A stretch of DNA of 64,000 bases from Clostridium scatologenes (GTDB taxonomy: Bacteria > Bacillota > Clostridia > Clostridiales > Clostridiaceae), in the NCBI RefSeq assembly GCF_000968375.1, contig NZ_CP009933.1, positions 5,642,001-5,706,000 on the forward strand, read 5' to 3'. Numbering within the stretch: position 1 is the stretch's first letter; each line of letters starts with the position of its first letter. A program made the translations under genes and the position numbers. The notes below the pieces were generated by a model. That model had not been told where the DNA came from and did no database searches. It was given only the letters and a program-made list of their open reading frames with translations. Positions 34,813 through 44,253 of this stretch are shown here, piece after piece.

Positions 34813-36651
34813 TTATTTTATCTTACTTGCATTATATTTAGCTCCTAATTGGTATAAATCAATACTAGTGACTTGTCCTTTTTCATTGGTATTAACAGTT
34901 AGATTACCATCAAAACTTCTGAAGTAAAATTTGTTTTTAGATTCAGCAAACATTTCACATTTTGGCTGTCCTGCAAAGATAAAATAAAGATGCCCATCTT
35001 CACTTGTTATAGAACCAGTTACTCCTAAATCTTTAAAAGAATATTCTCCAACATAGCTATTTGATAAATTGTTATCAAGTTTTATAACTTCTTTTGCTTT
35101 TGGCATTTCATATTTATATCCAAGGCATACATTAGTTAATACACTACTTATTGAATCTACATGATAATATCCTATATTGCTTAGTATAATTATAGTTAAA
35201 TCCTTATCTGGTATTCTTTCTATATTGCTTGTAAATCCTAATACATTACCACCATGATAAATTTCGTGTAAATCAGGTGAGTCGTATATCATCCAACCAT
35301 AACCATAATAGTCTAAATTATCACCCTCAGACATTGCTACATGTTTGGAAAACATTTTATCTAAGGTTTTTTCGGTTAATAATTTATGTTCTTTTAAGGA
35401 TCTATCCCACTTATATAAGTCTTCTGTACAGGAATATAGTGCACCTGCACCATAAAGTGCATTAAGTGATGATTTATCGCTAATAGGAGAGACATCCAGG
35501 TATCCTGTATATCCATTAGAATTATAATTCTTTATTGTACCATTATAACCCATACCTGTATGGTTCATATTAAGAGGTTTAAAAATATTATTTTGAAGGT
35601 AATCAGCATAGCTCATTCCACTAACTTTTTCTACTATATATCCTAGTAAAATGTAACCTGAATTAGAATATTCAAATTTACTTCCAGGTTTAAAATAAAG
35701 TGGTTTATCTTTAAATAAGTTAATTATATTTTCAACTTTTTTGGAATCTTCAAGTTTCATATTTAAAAGTGTAGGAGTAACATTTGCCAGACCAGATGTA
35801 TGAGTAAGTAGATTGTCTATAGTTATTTTATCCCCATTTGGAAAATCAGGAATATACTTAGAAACTTTATCCTGCTCATTTATCAATCCTTTTTCAACTA
35901 ACTGCATTATGGCTGTTGCTGTAAATTGTTTTGTCATTGACCCTATAGCAAATGTTGTATAATTTGTATTTTTAATGTTTTGATCAAAGTTTGACATATT
36001 ATATCCTTTGTCAAGAAGTATATTACCTCCTTTAGCTACAAGTACACTTCCAGAGAAATTATAAAGTTTTTGTTCGGCAGTTAGGTAATCATCTAGTTTT
36101 TTAGAAATATCTTTGTCACTTGAAAGGCTTGGAGTATTATTAAAATAGGTTTCAGTATTTTTTTGAATATCAGATATATTTACTGTATTGCTGTCATTAT
36201 CAAAGTCTACTATTTTATTAAGCACTTCACTAAAAAATTGTAAAGGTACAAATACTTCTACATTATTAACAAAGGATTTGGTTGATAAATTAATAGAAGA
36301 ACCATTTAAGGTTATATTTTTATCACCATTGTGAATCTTTATTGTACTTTTATTGCTTGTTATCGTAGCATACCCAGCTCCTACTTGAATATTTGAAGTA
36401 GCATCCATTGCTTTTATTATAGGAGTAAGTGGAAGCATAACCTTTGAGTTTGAATCAAAATAAGTATCATAACGATCAACTGAAATAGATTTTCCGTTAA
36501 AATTAACTTTAATGAAATCTGATTGATTTGCTGTAGCAACCACAGTTGATTTTGTGTTGGCAGAAGTACCTTGTGCAGCACTTACAAAAGTTACATTAGA
36601 GCATGTAATAAATATTGATATTAATAGATAGGAAAAAGTCTTTTTAAACAT
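34813..36651 (-). CDS. secreted serine hydrolase (class C beta-lactamase fold) with stalk domain
   Basis: 612 residues. A signal peptide (about 1-25), then a copper-amine-oxidase-like N-terminal (stalk) domain at about 48-160. The beta-lactamase/DD-peptidase domain (about 190-520) has SMTK (the S-x-x-K catalytic pair), YSNSGY (Y-x-N) and an HGG-type triad (HGGNVLGF). A C-terminal beta domain follows. It probably acts on wall peptides or D-amino-acid esters outside the cell. It lies 50 bp after the ABC-2 permease on the same strand. Confidence 0.88.
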   Translation of the reverse strand: MFKKTFSYLLISIFITCSNVTFVSAAQGTSANTKSTVVATANQSDFIKVNFNGKSISVDRYDTYFDSNSKVMLPLTPIIKAMDATSNIQVGAGYATITSNKSTIKIHNGDKNITLNGSSINLSTKSFVNNVEVFVPLQFFSEVLNKIVDFDNDSNTVNISDIQKNTETYFNNTPSLSSDKDISKKLDDYLTAEQKLYNFSGSVLVAKGGNILLDKGYNMSNFDQNIKNTNYTTFAIGSMTKQFTATAIMQLVEKGLINEQDKVSKYIPDFPNGDKITIDNLLTHTSGLANVTPTLLNMKLEDSKKVENIINLFKDKPLYFKPGSKFEYSNSGYILLGYIVEKVSGMSYADYLQNNIFKPLNMNHTGMGYNGTIKNYNSNGYTGYLDVSPISDKSSLNALYGAGALYSCTEDLYKWDRSLKEHKLLTEKTLDKMFSKHVAMSEGDNLDYYGYGWMIYDSPDLHEIYHGGNVLGFTSNIERIPDKDLTIIILSNIGYYHVDSISSVLTNVCLGYKYEMPKAKEVIKLDNNLSNSYVGEYSFKDLGVTGSITSEDGHLYFIFAGQPKCEMFAESKNKFYFRSFDGNLTVNTNEKGQVTSIDLYQLGAKYNASKIK

Positions 36652-36701
36652 TATTCATCGTCCTTTCTTATGTCCATGACTATATATTTTAATATTTAGA
36701 T

Positions 36702-37415
36702 CTATTTATCCAATTTTACTTTTTTATAAACAAAAACAAGTAAAATTGAAGAAATAATAAGCCATACAAAAATGTTTAATAAATTGTATTTTAAATCTAA
36801 GAAACCTTTACCTTCAGATATTTTGTAAATTGCAGCTAAAGTGTGATAAGTAAAGCAAAGGTTCGCAATACTTTTTAACACAGAGTTAATTCCAGAAAAC
36901 ATAGGAATCAGCATTAATATCATAATAATTGGAGTAGAGGCAATTCCTGTTTCCATTTGACTCTTGCAAAGAAGTCCAATTATTAATCCTAAGATTATTA
37001 TAGTAATAGATGAAATTAAGGATATTATTATATACAAAAATAAGTTTACATTGGGTGCATTTACTATAAAAAATACAATCAAGCTTGAAACCATGCATGA
37101 AAGTAAGGAAATTAAAGATTTTCCAATTAAAAATTCAATTGGAGAAAGAGGGGAAAGCATAAGTGTCCTTAAAGTGTTTTTTTCTTTTTCTTCTGCAATC
37201 AAGCAGGCTGCAGATGAACACCCTACCATTGCCAGGGTAAGAAGTAAGCAAATTTCTAAGGAAGTAATTTTAGGAATGTGAGTTCCCATCATTTTACCAT
37301 ATAATATAGCAAATATAATAGGCATCATGTACATAACTAAAACATTTGGATTTTGAAAAAAATCTTTTAATTCTTTAATAAATAGAGCGTTAACTCTTCT
37401 AAGTGAAAAATCCAT
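36702..37415 (-). CDS. ABC-2 type permease
   Basis: 237 residues with about six membrane helices. The motif region KNTLRTLMLSPLSPIEFLIGK is typical of ABC-2 permeases (YhaP/NatB type). Its ATG follows the ATPase stop directly (TAGATG), with GGGAGGG inside the ATPase 3' end as RBS. Probably exports a wall-active or ionic substrate; unknown. Confidence 0.85.
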   Translation of the reverse strand: MDFSLRRVNALFIKELKDFFQNPNVLVMYMMPIIFAILYGKMMGTHIPKITSLEICLLLTLAMVGCSSAACLIAEEKEKNTLRTLMLSPLSPIEFLIGKSLISLLSCMVSSLIVFFIVNAPNVNLFLYIIISLISSITIIILGLIIGLLCKSQMETGIASTPIIMILMLIPMFSGINSVLKSIANLCFTYHTLAAIYKISEGKGFLDLKYNLLNIFVWLIISSILLVFVYKKVKLDK

Positions 37416-38261
37416 CTATAATTCCCTCCCAGTTAATTTCAAAAATATTTCTTCTAAATTTGGCTCTTTTGAATGAATGGATAATAATTGTCCACTTTTC
37501 ATCCAGGTATTTATTTTCTCTCCACCAGTTTCATCATTTTTTATAGTTATTAAATCATCAATTTCTTTTAATCTAACTTCTATACAATCTTCAGCATACT
37601 TTTGCTTTAGCTTGAGAGGGGCATTCATTTCAACTATGGTACCTTCGTTTAAAAAAGCTACCCTATGACAAAGCTTATCTGCTTCCTCCATGTTGTGAGT
37701 GGTTAGAAATATAGTAGTACCATTTTTGTTAAGTTCTTTAAGAAGTTTATGGATTTCATTAGAAGTACCAGGGTCTAATGAAGAAGTAGGTTCGTCTAAA
37801 AATAAAAGTGAAGGCTTGTTAAGTACAGCTCTAGCTAGTAAAAGTCTTTGCTTCATTCCTTTAGACAGCTTTTTAGCCTTAGTTTTTTTATCCTTTAATA
37901 GAGAAACTTTTTCTAAGATTTCATCTATATATTTTTCATCTATATCATATATCTTAGCAAATAATTGCAAATTTTCATACACAGAAAGTCTTTCGTATAT
38001 TCCACTAGTATCGGTAAGAACGCCTATATGCTTGAAAATGTTTCTATTTAAAGAATAAATATCTTGGTTGAGAACTTTTCCTTCACCAGAAGAAGGTAAA
38101 AGCTGAGAGGTTAACATTTTTATTGTTGTAGTTTTGCCAGCACCACTAGGACCTAAAAAACCAAATATTTCTCCTGATTTTATTTCAAAATTTAACCCGC
38201 ATAATGCTTTTTTATCTTTGAAATTTTTTGTAATGTTTTTCATTACAATTACATTGTCCAT
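37416..38261 (-). CDS. ABC transporter ATP-binding protein
   Basis: 281 residues from the ATG at 38261 (AAAGGAG upstream; the longer frame starts at 38285). Walker A GPSGAGKTTT, signature LSKGMKQR, Walker B LLFLDEPTSSLD and H-loop LTTHNMEEAD are intact. The C-terminal part ends in EPNLEEIFLKLTGREL, common in drug or bacteriocin exporters. It pairs with the permease downstream. The LytTR-type gene upstream is probably its regulator. Confidence 0.93.
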   Translation of the reverse strand: MDNVIVMKNITKNFKDKKALCGLNFEIKSGEIFGFLGPSGAGKTTTIKMLTSQLLPSSGEGKVLNQDIYSLNRNIFKHIGVLTDTSGIYERLSVYENLQLFAKIYDIDEKYIDEILEKVSLLKDKKTKAKKLSKGMKQRLLLARAVLNKPSLLFLDEPTSSLDPGTSNEIHKLLKELNKNGTTIFLTTHNMEEADKLCHRVAFLNEGTIVEMNAPLKLKQKYAEDCIEVRLKEIDDLITIKNDETGGEKINTWMKSGQLLSIHSKEPNLEEIFLKLTGREL

Positions 38262-38489
38262 ATAAAAGCTCCTTTCATATATCATCTTATGATTACCTGC
38301 TTTGTTTATATTAAAGATTATATGATATTTACAACTATTGTTATATATAATTTCTATGAAAGGAGCAAATAAGCTGTTAAATCATACATATTTCAGTATG
38401 AGGGAAGCTTCTAAACTGGTTAATATTACGTTAAAAAGATATAAAAGGAGAAATATAATGGTTATTTGGAGCTGCATTTTAAAACATAC

Positions 38490-39521
38490 CTAAAATTTTA
38501 AAATATCTTTTAGTTCATTTATTCTTCCCTTGGAGAGAGGAATAGAAGTTTTGCTTTTATCATCTAGTATAAGACTATAGCTATTTCTTGTCCATGTAAC
38601 TACTTCTCTAACTCTCTGAAGGTTAACTAAATAAGAACGATGGCATCTAAAGAATCCAAAGTATTTTAACCTATTTTCAAGTTCCATAAGTGTTAAGGTA
38701 CAAGGAAACTTTTCCTCACCAACATTTAAATAGCTTGTACCATTTAAACTCTCTATAGATATAATTTCTGTAGGATTAAGTAAAATAATTTTTTCATCTA
38801 CTTTTGCAGGGATTTTATCTATTTTAAAATATGGAGAATCTAAATCTTCTTCACTATTGGATTTTTCATCAGCTTCATTATTAGATATATCTGTTTCCAC
38901 AGTATTAAGTCCTTTTTCATCTAAAATATAAGTTTCACCACCTAATAAAATAATATCTTCTAATGATACAGAAGTAGCAAGAATGGAAATCCCTAAACTG
39001 CAAATATAAGGTATACATTCTCTTATAATTAGGGTACTTTCTCTATCAATGTTTAGTGTAGCTTCTTGCATTAAGATAAGTTTACAATTACTAAGTAAAG
39101 CACGTGCGATGCTTAGCCTTTTCTTTTGTGAATAAGTCAGAGCCTTTATTTTTTTATTTGATATGTCAAATAACCCTAATTTAATCAATATTTCTTTTAT
39201 AGAACTTTGAGAGTTGTAAATTTTTTTAAAGAATTTCATGTAATCATAAATTTTTAACCTTCCATACATGCCATCATTGCTAAATGTAACAGCGATAATA
39301 TTTTTTATGTTAGTGCATTTACTAATTTGTATGTTTTCTATATAAATATTTCCTTTAGAGAAATTAGTTTTTCCTAAAATCAAGTTAAATAGAAGATTTG
39401 AAGTATCATTAGAACATTTTATACCTATGCATTTTCCATGGTTTAAGGTCAAATTTAAATTGTTTAATAATCTTAAATTTCCACATTCTTTGGATAAATT
39501 TTCTATATTTAAAAGAGTCAT
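38490..39521 (-). CDS. LytTR regulator fused to a degenerate ABC ATPase domain
   Basis: 343 residues. Residues about 1-205 follow the ABC ATPase fold (LNIENLSKECGNLRLLNNLN start), but the Walker A is GIKCSNDTSN without GKS/T, the signature is LTYSQKKR and the Walker B is LILMQEATLN with Gln for the conserved Asp. ATP hydrolysis is therefore unlikely. Residues about 245-343 are a LytTR DNA-binding domain (ISIESLNGTSYL, FFRCHRSYLVNLQRV). It probably senses the state of the cognate ABC transporter encoded downstream and controls it. Same strand as that operon, 228 bp upstream. Confidence 0.88.
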   Translation of the reverse strand: MTLLNIENLSKECGNLRLLNNLNLTLNHGKCIGIKCSNDTSNLLFNLILGKTNFSKGNIYIENIQISKCTNIKNIIAVTFSNDGMYGRLKIYDYMKFFKKIYNSQSSIKEILIKLGLFDISNKKIKALTYSQKKRLSIARALLSNCKLILMQEATLNIDRESTLIIRECIPYICSLGISILATSVSLEDIILLGGETYILDEKGLNTVETDISNNEADEKSNSEEDLDSPYFKIDKIPAKVDEKIILLNPTEIISIESLNGTSYLNVGEEKFPCTLTLMELENRLKYFGFFRCHRSYLVNLQRVREVVTWTRNSYSLILDDKSKTSIPLSKGRINELKDILKF

Positions 39522-39785
39522 TAATACACCACCTAAGATAAAGTATATATTTAGATTATACTATGAATTGGAAAGAAATTATATTGATAACGTATACCAT
39601 AGAGAAGTTGTATTAATAGGATTGTTTTGTTAATTCAAAATATGGCTTAATTAGGCATCTAAAATATATGTTTTTCATATAATAAAAGAACATCTTAATA
39701 AAAAGTTTACAATTTTAATAAGGTTTTTTTAAGGAAACTCTAGTAGAATATGCTGTGAAGATTAATGCAGAGAGGTAAGTTACAT

Positions 39786-41042
39786 ATGATAAAAAAGTAC
39801 TTGCAAAATGAAAATTACTATAAGATCACAATAATTTTAGGAATATTCTTATCTATAATTTGGATAGCTGTGGTAAATACAAAATTAGAATCTGATTTTA
39901 AATATTATTATGAGATAGCAACAGATATTGCTAATGGTCTTACATGGGGAGATACTTATACATCAATAGGATATTCAATTGTTTTAGGAGGTATATTCAA
40001 GTTATTTGGCGCTAGTTTATTAAAAGCTAAAATATTTAATATTGTTCTTACTTTTATATGCTATGTGTGTTTTATGAATATATTAAAAAAGTTAGATATA
40101 AATGAAAAGGACAGAAGAATTATATTTGCATTATTTGTATTTTTTCCAAACAACATATTTTATAACAGTATTCTTGCTACAGAAATATTATTTACTGCAA
40201 TTTTACTCATTATAACACTTATTTATTTTACTAAATGTAGATACAAATACATACTTATGGGTATTCTATGTGGTTTAAATACTATGATAAAGCCATTTTT
40301 TCTAGTATTTTTCTTTGCTGTATTTTTAATTGAATTTATTATTAATAAAAAGTTTTTTGGAGCACTAAAAAATTCTTTAATTATATTGATTATGACATCA
40401 CTAGTAATAGCACCATGGGTTTATAGAAATACTAAGATGATGGGTGAATTTACTTTTGTGTCCAATAATGGGGGAATAGTTTTATATATAAACAACAATT
40501 CAGATAATAAGTTTGGAAGATGGATGCCAGTAGAAAATGTTAAAAATTCTATTGTAAACACAAAAGAATATAAAGAGGCCAATGCTACAGAAAAAGATAA
40601 AATGCTAGCTAAGGCAGCCAAAAGCTGGATAAAAACTCATCCAATACGTTTTATAGTATTAGGCTTTGAAAGATTACTTAATAATTATTTTTTAGGTGAT
40701 GATATTTTATATGTTACATATGGAACTGGAATGAAAATATATGTTATTGTTATCTTATTTATATTAACAAATATTATAAGAAACATCATATTTATTCCTG
40801 CTGTTATATACATTTTAAAAAAGAGTTTTTCTATTTTAAACCATATTATTAAAAGAAAAAATTATGAGTTAGATAAATTTGAATTGTATAATGTAGTTTT
40901 ATTTTTTATGTTTAGTACTATATACTTTTTAACAGAAGGACAGGGAAGGTATGCTTTTCCAGAAATTTTTATAATGGTATATTCTTTTTATTATTTTAGA
41001 AAGGAACGCAAAATAGTAAAAAGAATTAAAACAATGCAGTGA
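39786..41042 (+). CDS. polytopic glycosyltransferase-like membrane protein (GT39/ArnT-like)
   Basis: 418 residues from the ATG at 39786 (AGAGGTA upstream; an ATG at 39765 precedes the RBS). About ten membrane helices. The first extracellular loop has SDFKYYYEIATDIANG, like the acidic DxxxY motif of lipid-linked mannosyl/aminoarabinose transferases, then YTSIGYSIVLGG. No exact family can be fixed, and the substrate is unknown. It is not part of the pdu operon: a strong terminator separates them. Confidence 0.7.
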   Translation: MIKKYLQNENYYKITIILGIFLSIIWIAVVNTKLESDFKYYYEIATDIANGLTWGDTYTSIGYSIVLGGIFKLFGASLLKAKIFNIVLTFICYVCFMNILKKLDINEKDRRIIFALFVFFPNNIFYNSILATEILFTAILLIITLIYFTKCRYKYILMGILCGLNTMIKPFFLVFFFAVFLIEFIINKKFFGALKNSLIILIMTSLVIAPWVYRNTKMMGEFTFVSNNGGIVLYINNNSDNKFGRWMPVENVKNSIVNTKEYKEANATEKDKMLAKAAKSWIKTHPIRFIVLGFERLLNNYFLGDDILYVTYGTGMKIYVIVILFILTNIIRNIIFIPAVIYILKKSFSILNHIIKRKNYELDKFELYNVVLFFMFSTIYFLTEGQGRYAFPEIFIMVYSFYYFRKERKIVKRIKTMQ

Positions 41043-41102
41043 TTAGTAATTGTTTAGACTAATGTTCTGTTCAAATCAAAGTTATTCTAATTTTAAAATA
41101 TG

Positions 41103-41141
41103 GATTATCTTAAAAATTAACTTTAAGATAGTCTTTTTTTT
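41103..41141 (+). terminator. strong terminator between the glycosyltransferase-like gene and pduA
   Basis: GATTATCTTAAA (41103-41114) pairs with TTTAAGATAGTC (41122-41133), followed by a T run. Confidence 0.9.
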
Positions 41142-41300
41142 ATTTATTAAGTATGTAAATAAATTACCTAAATAAGTAAAAATATTACTAATTATAAAGT
41201 CAATAAAATAAGGAAAGTAAACAAAATAATCAGAAAATTCCAACCTAATATATTATAAAATGAAAGAGTAAAAATAATTTAAATTTATGGAGGTGCTTTT

Positions 41301-41582
41301 ATGGGACAAGAAGCATTGGGAATGATAGAAACAAAAGGACTAGTAGGTGCAATTGAGGCGGCAGATTCAATGGTAAAAGCAGCAAATGTAGCTCTTATAG
41401 GATATGAAAAAATTGGATCAGGTCTTGTAACAGTTATGGTAAGAGGAGATGTAGGTGCAGTAAAGGCAGCTACAGATGCTGGAGCAGCTTCAGCTAAACG
41501 TGTAGGAGAAGTGGTATCTGTACATGTAATTCCAAGACCACACACCGATGTGGAGAAAATATTACCTAAAGTAGTAGAATAA
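41301..41582 (+). CDS. pduA: microcompartment shell hexamer protein PduA/PduJ type
   Basis: 93 residues, one BMC domain: QEALGMIETKGLVGAIEAAD, then GYEKIGSGLVTVMVRGDVGAVKAA and a VIPRPH end. Length matches PduA (94). These hexamers tile the shell facets, with pores for propanediol. GGAGGTG lies before the ATG. First gene of the operon. Only one PduA/J-like paralogue is present in this window, where Salmonella has both. Confidence 0.95.
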   Translation: MGQEALGMIETKGLVGAIEAADSMVKAANVALIGYEKIGSGLVTVMVRGDVGAVKAATDAGAASAKRVGEVVSVHVIPRPHTDVEKILPKVVE

Positions 41583-41604
41583 TATTTTTAAGGGGTAATG
41601 AATA

Positions 41605-42507
41605 ATGGATAATAACTTGATTGCAAACGTTTTAGAGGAAGTTAAAAAAAGAATAAATATAGATGGCATGGATAAAGAACAGATTAGTAAAATTGTTCAA
41701 AACATAGCATGCCAAATGTTAAACAATGATATTAAAGAAGAAAAAGTTCAAGAGAAAGAAATTGAAGAAAATAAAGTTGAAGAAAAAAAGGAGGCAAATA
41801 TAATGAGTGCACCATCACCAGTAACAGAATTTGTAGGTACAGCAAATTATGGAGATACAGTTGGATTAGTTATAGCTAATGTTGATAGCTTATTACATGA
41901 AAAAATGGGATTGGATAAAAAATACCGTTCAATAGGTATAATAAGCGACAGAACAGGCGCAGGTCCTCAGATAATGGCTGCAGATGAAGCTGTAAAAGCT
42001 ACTAATACAGAGATAGTAAGTATTGAATTACCAAGAGATACAAAGGGTGGAGCTGGACATGGTGCTTTAATCATATTCGCTGCAGAAGATGTATCTGATG
42101 CTAGAAGAGCTGTAGAAGTTGCTCTTAAAGATACAGATAGAACTTTTGGAGATGTTTATGGATTTGATGCAGGACATGTAGAGCTTCATTATACAGCAAG
42201 AGCAAGTTTAGCTTTAGAAAAAGCTTTTGGTGCTCCTCTTGGAAAGGCATTTGGAATAATTGTTGGTGCTCCAGCAGGTATTGGAGTTGTAATGGCAGAT
42301 ACAGCATTAAAAACTGCTAATGTAGATTTAGTAAGTTATGCAAGTCCAAGTCAGGGAACTTCACTTACTAACGAGGTTATTATAACAATAACTGGAGATT
42401 CAGGTGCTGTTAGACAATCAGTAATTGCAGCTAGAGAAGTAGGAATTGCACTTGCAAAATCAATGGGACAAGACCCTGTATCCACTACAGGTAAACCATA
42501 TATCTAA
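41605..42507 (+). CDS. pduB: tandem-BMC shell trimer PduB with internal start
   Basis: 300 residues, two BMC domains. An amphipathic N-terminal segment (NLIANVLEEVKKRINID) and an acidic Lys/Glu linker precede the BMC core. A second ATG at 41803 has its own GGAGG at 41790-41794, giving a shorter PduB' lacking the N-terminal 66 residues, as known from Salmonella. In Salmonella the extra N-terminus ties the enzymes to the shell. The core would form the trimer with a gated pore. Confidence 0.95.
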   Translation: MDNNLIANVLEEVKKRINIDGMDKEQISKIVQNIACQMLNNDIKEEKVQEKEIEENKVEEKKEANIMSAPSPVTEFVGTANYGDTVGLVIANVDSLLHEKMGLDKKYRSIGIISDRTGAGPQIMAADEAVKATNTEIVSIELPRDTKGGAGHGALIIFAAEDVSDARRAVEVALKDTDRTFGDVYGFDAGHVELHYTARASLALEKAFGAPLGKAFGIIVGAPAGIGVVMADTALKTANVDLVSYASPSQGTSLTNEVIITITGDSGAVRQSVIAAREVGIALAKSMGQDPVSTTGKPYI

Positions 42508-42572
42508 TATTTAGTTGATCAGTGAATAAATAGTAGTGCTTAGTTAATTAAAAAAAGGTGGTGCTGAAATTA

Positions 42573-44237
42573 ATGAAAAGATCTAAAAGATTTGAAATAT
42601 TGGAAAAAAGACCAGTGCACAATGATGGATTTGTAAAAGAATGGCCAGAGGTAGGACTTATTGCAATAGGAAGTCCTAAAGATCCAATTCCAAGTATAAA
42701 GGTAGCAAATGGTAAAATAGTTGAAATGGATGGTAAGAAAAGAGATGATTTTGACTTTATAGATACTTTCTTAGCTGACCATGCAATTAATATAGAAAAT
42801 ACTGAAAAAGCTATGGCAATAGATTCAATTGAAATAGCAAGAATGCTTACAGATATAAATGTTCCAAGAGAAAAGGTAGTTAAAATAGCTACTGCTATAA
42901 CACCTGCAAAGCTTGTTGAAGTAGTGGACAAGCTAAATGTAGTTGAAATGATGATGGCTCTTCAGAAGATGAGAGTTAGAAAGCATCCTTCAAATCAAGC
43001 TCACGTTACAAATTTACGTGATAATCCTATTCAAATTGCAGCAGATGCAGCAGAAGGTGCTTTAAGAGGCTTTGATGAAGAGGAAACAACAGTAGGTATA
43101 GTAAGATATGCTCCATTTAATGCTGTTTCAATTCTTGTAGGATCTCAAGTTGGAAGAGCTGGAGTTCTTACTCAATGCTCACTTGAAGAAGCAACTGAAC
43201 TTAAACAAGGTATGCTTGGATATACTGCATATGCAGAAACTATTTCTGTATATGGAACTGAACCAGTATTTGTAGATGGTGATGATACACCTTACTCAAA
43301 AGCTTTCTTGGCATCAGCTTATGCATCAAGAGGACTTAAGATGAGATTTACATCAGGAACAGGTTCAGAAGTTCAAATGGGATATGCAGAAGGAAAATCA
43401 ATGCTTTACTTAGAAGCAAGATGCATAATGATAACAAGAGGTGCTGGAGCTCAAGGCTTACAGAATGGTTCTGTTAGTTGTATAGGTGTTCCTGCAGCAG
43501 TACCAGGAGGTATAAGAGCAGTACTTGCTGAAAATCTTATAACTACAATGCTTGACCTTGAAGTTGCTTCAAGTAATGACCAGACCTTCACTCATTCAGA
43601 TATAAGAAGAACTGCAAGAACTATGATGCAATTCTTACCAGGAACTGATTTCATTTGTTCAGGATACAGCTCAACTCCAAACTACGACAATATGTTTGCA
43701 GGATCTAACTGGGACGCAGAAGATTACGATGATTGGGTAGTTATGGAAAGAGATTTAAAAGTTGATGCAGGTCTTGTTCCAGTAAAAGAAGAAGATGTAA
43801 TAGCTGTTAGAAATAAGGCAGCAAAAGCAATCCAAGCTTTATTTAAAGAATTAGGACTTCCAGTTATAACTGATGAAGAAGTTGAAGCTGCAACTTATGC
43901 TCATGGTAGTAATGATATGCCAAAGAGAAATGTTGTAGAAGACTTGAAAGCAGCACAAGATATGTTATCAAGAGGTGTTACAGGTCTTGACTTTGTAAAA
44001 GCTCTTCATAAAGGTGGATTCCCTGATATAGCTGAAAGAGTTTTGAGCTTATTAAAACAGAGAATAGCAGGAGACTATCTTCATGCATCAGCTATATTTG
44101 ATGAAAACTTCAATGTAATAAGTGGAGTTAATGATCAAAACGATTATATGGGTCCTGGAACAGGATATAGACTGGATGGAGAGAAATGGGAAAAGATTAA
44201 GAACATAGATTTTGCTTTAGATCCAGATAAAATGTAG
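42573..44237 (+). CDS. pduC: adenosylcobalamin-dependent diol (glycerol) dehydratase, large subunit
   Basis: 554 residues from the ATG at 42573 (AGGTGG upstream), the same length as Salmonella/Klebsiella PduC; the start MKRSKRFEILEKRP aligns with their MRSKRFEALAKRP with one extra residue. Key residues are present with a +1 offset: His144 in QAHVTN, Glu171 in DEEETTV, Glu222 near CSLEEATE/YAETIS and the conserved Asp336 region TFTHSDIRR. It dehydrates 1,2-propanediol or glycerol to the aldehyde inside the microcompartment. Whether it favours glycerol cannot be told here. Confidence 0.96.
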   Translation: MKRSKRFEILEKRPVHNDGFVKEWPEVGLIAIGSPKDPIPSIKVANGKIVEMDGKKRDDFDFIDTFLADHAINIENTEKAMAIDSIEIARMLTDINVPREKVVKIATAITPAKLVEVVDKLNVVEMMMALQKMRVRKHPSNQAHVTNLRDNPIQIAADAAEGALRGFDEEETTVGIVRYAPFNAVSILVGSQVGRAGVLTQCSLEEATELKQGMLGYTAYAETISVYGTEPVFVDGDDTPYSKAFLASAYASRGLKMRFTSGTGSEVQMGYAEGKSMLYLEARCIMITRGAGAQGLQNGSVSCIGVPAAVPGGIRAVLAENLITTMLDLEVASSNDQTFTHSDIRRTARTMMQFLPGTDFICSGYSSTPNYDNMFAGSNWDAEDYDDWVVMERDLKVDAGLVPVKEEDVIAVRNKAAKAIQALFKELGLPVITDEEVEAATYAHGSNDMPKRNVVEDLKAAQDMLSRGVTGLDFVKALHKGGFPDIAERVLSLLKQRIAGDYLHASAIFDENFNVISGVNDQNDYMGPGTGYRLDGEKWEKIKNIDFALDPDKM

Positions 44238-44253
44238 AGGGGAGCGGTTAAGT

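Noticed and set aside
38356..38493. 45-codon ORF between two divergent-looking regions
   Set aside because: Has an HTH-like phrase (MREASKLVNITLKRYKR) but no RBS of quality and overlaps the end of the LytTR gene; too weak to call.
41142..41300. Adenosylcobalamin riboswitch upstream of pduA
   Set aside because: No B12-box-like GCC-rich conserved core is visible; the region is AT-rich. A covariance search would settle it.
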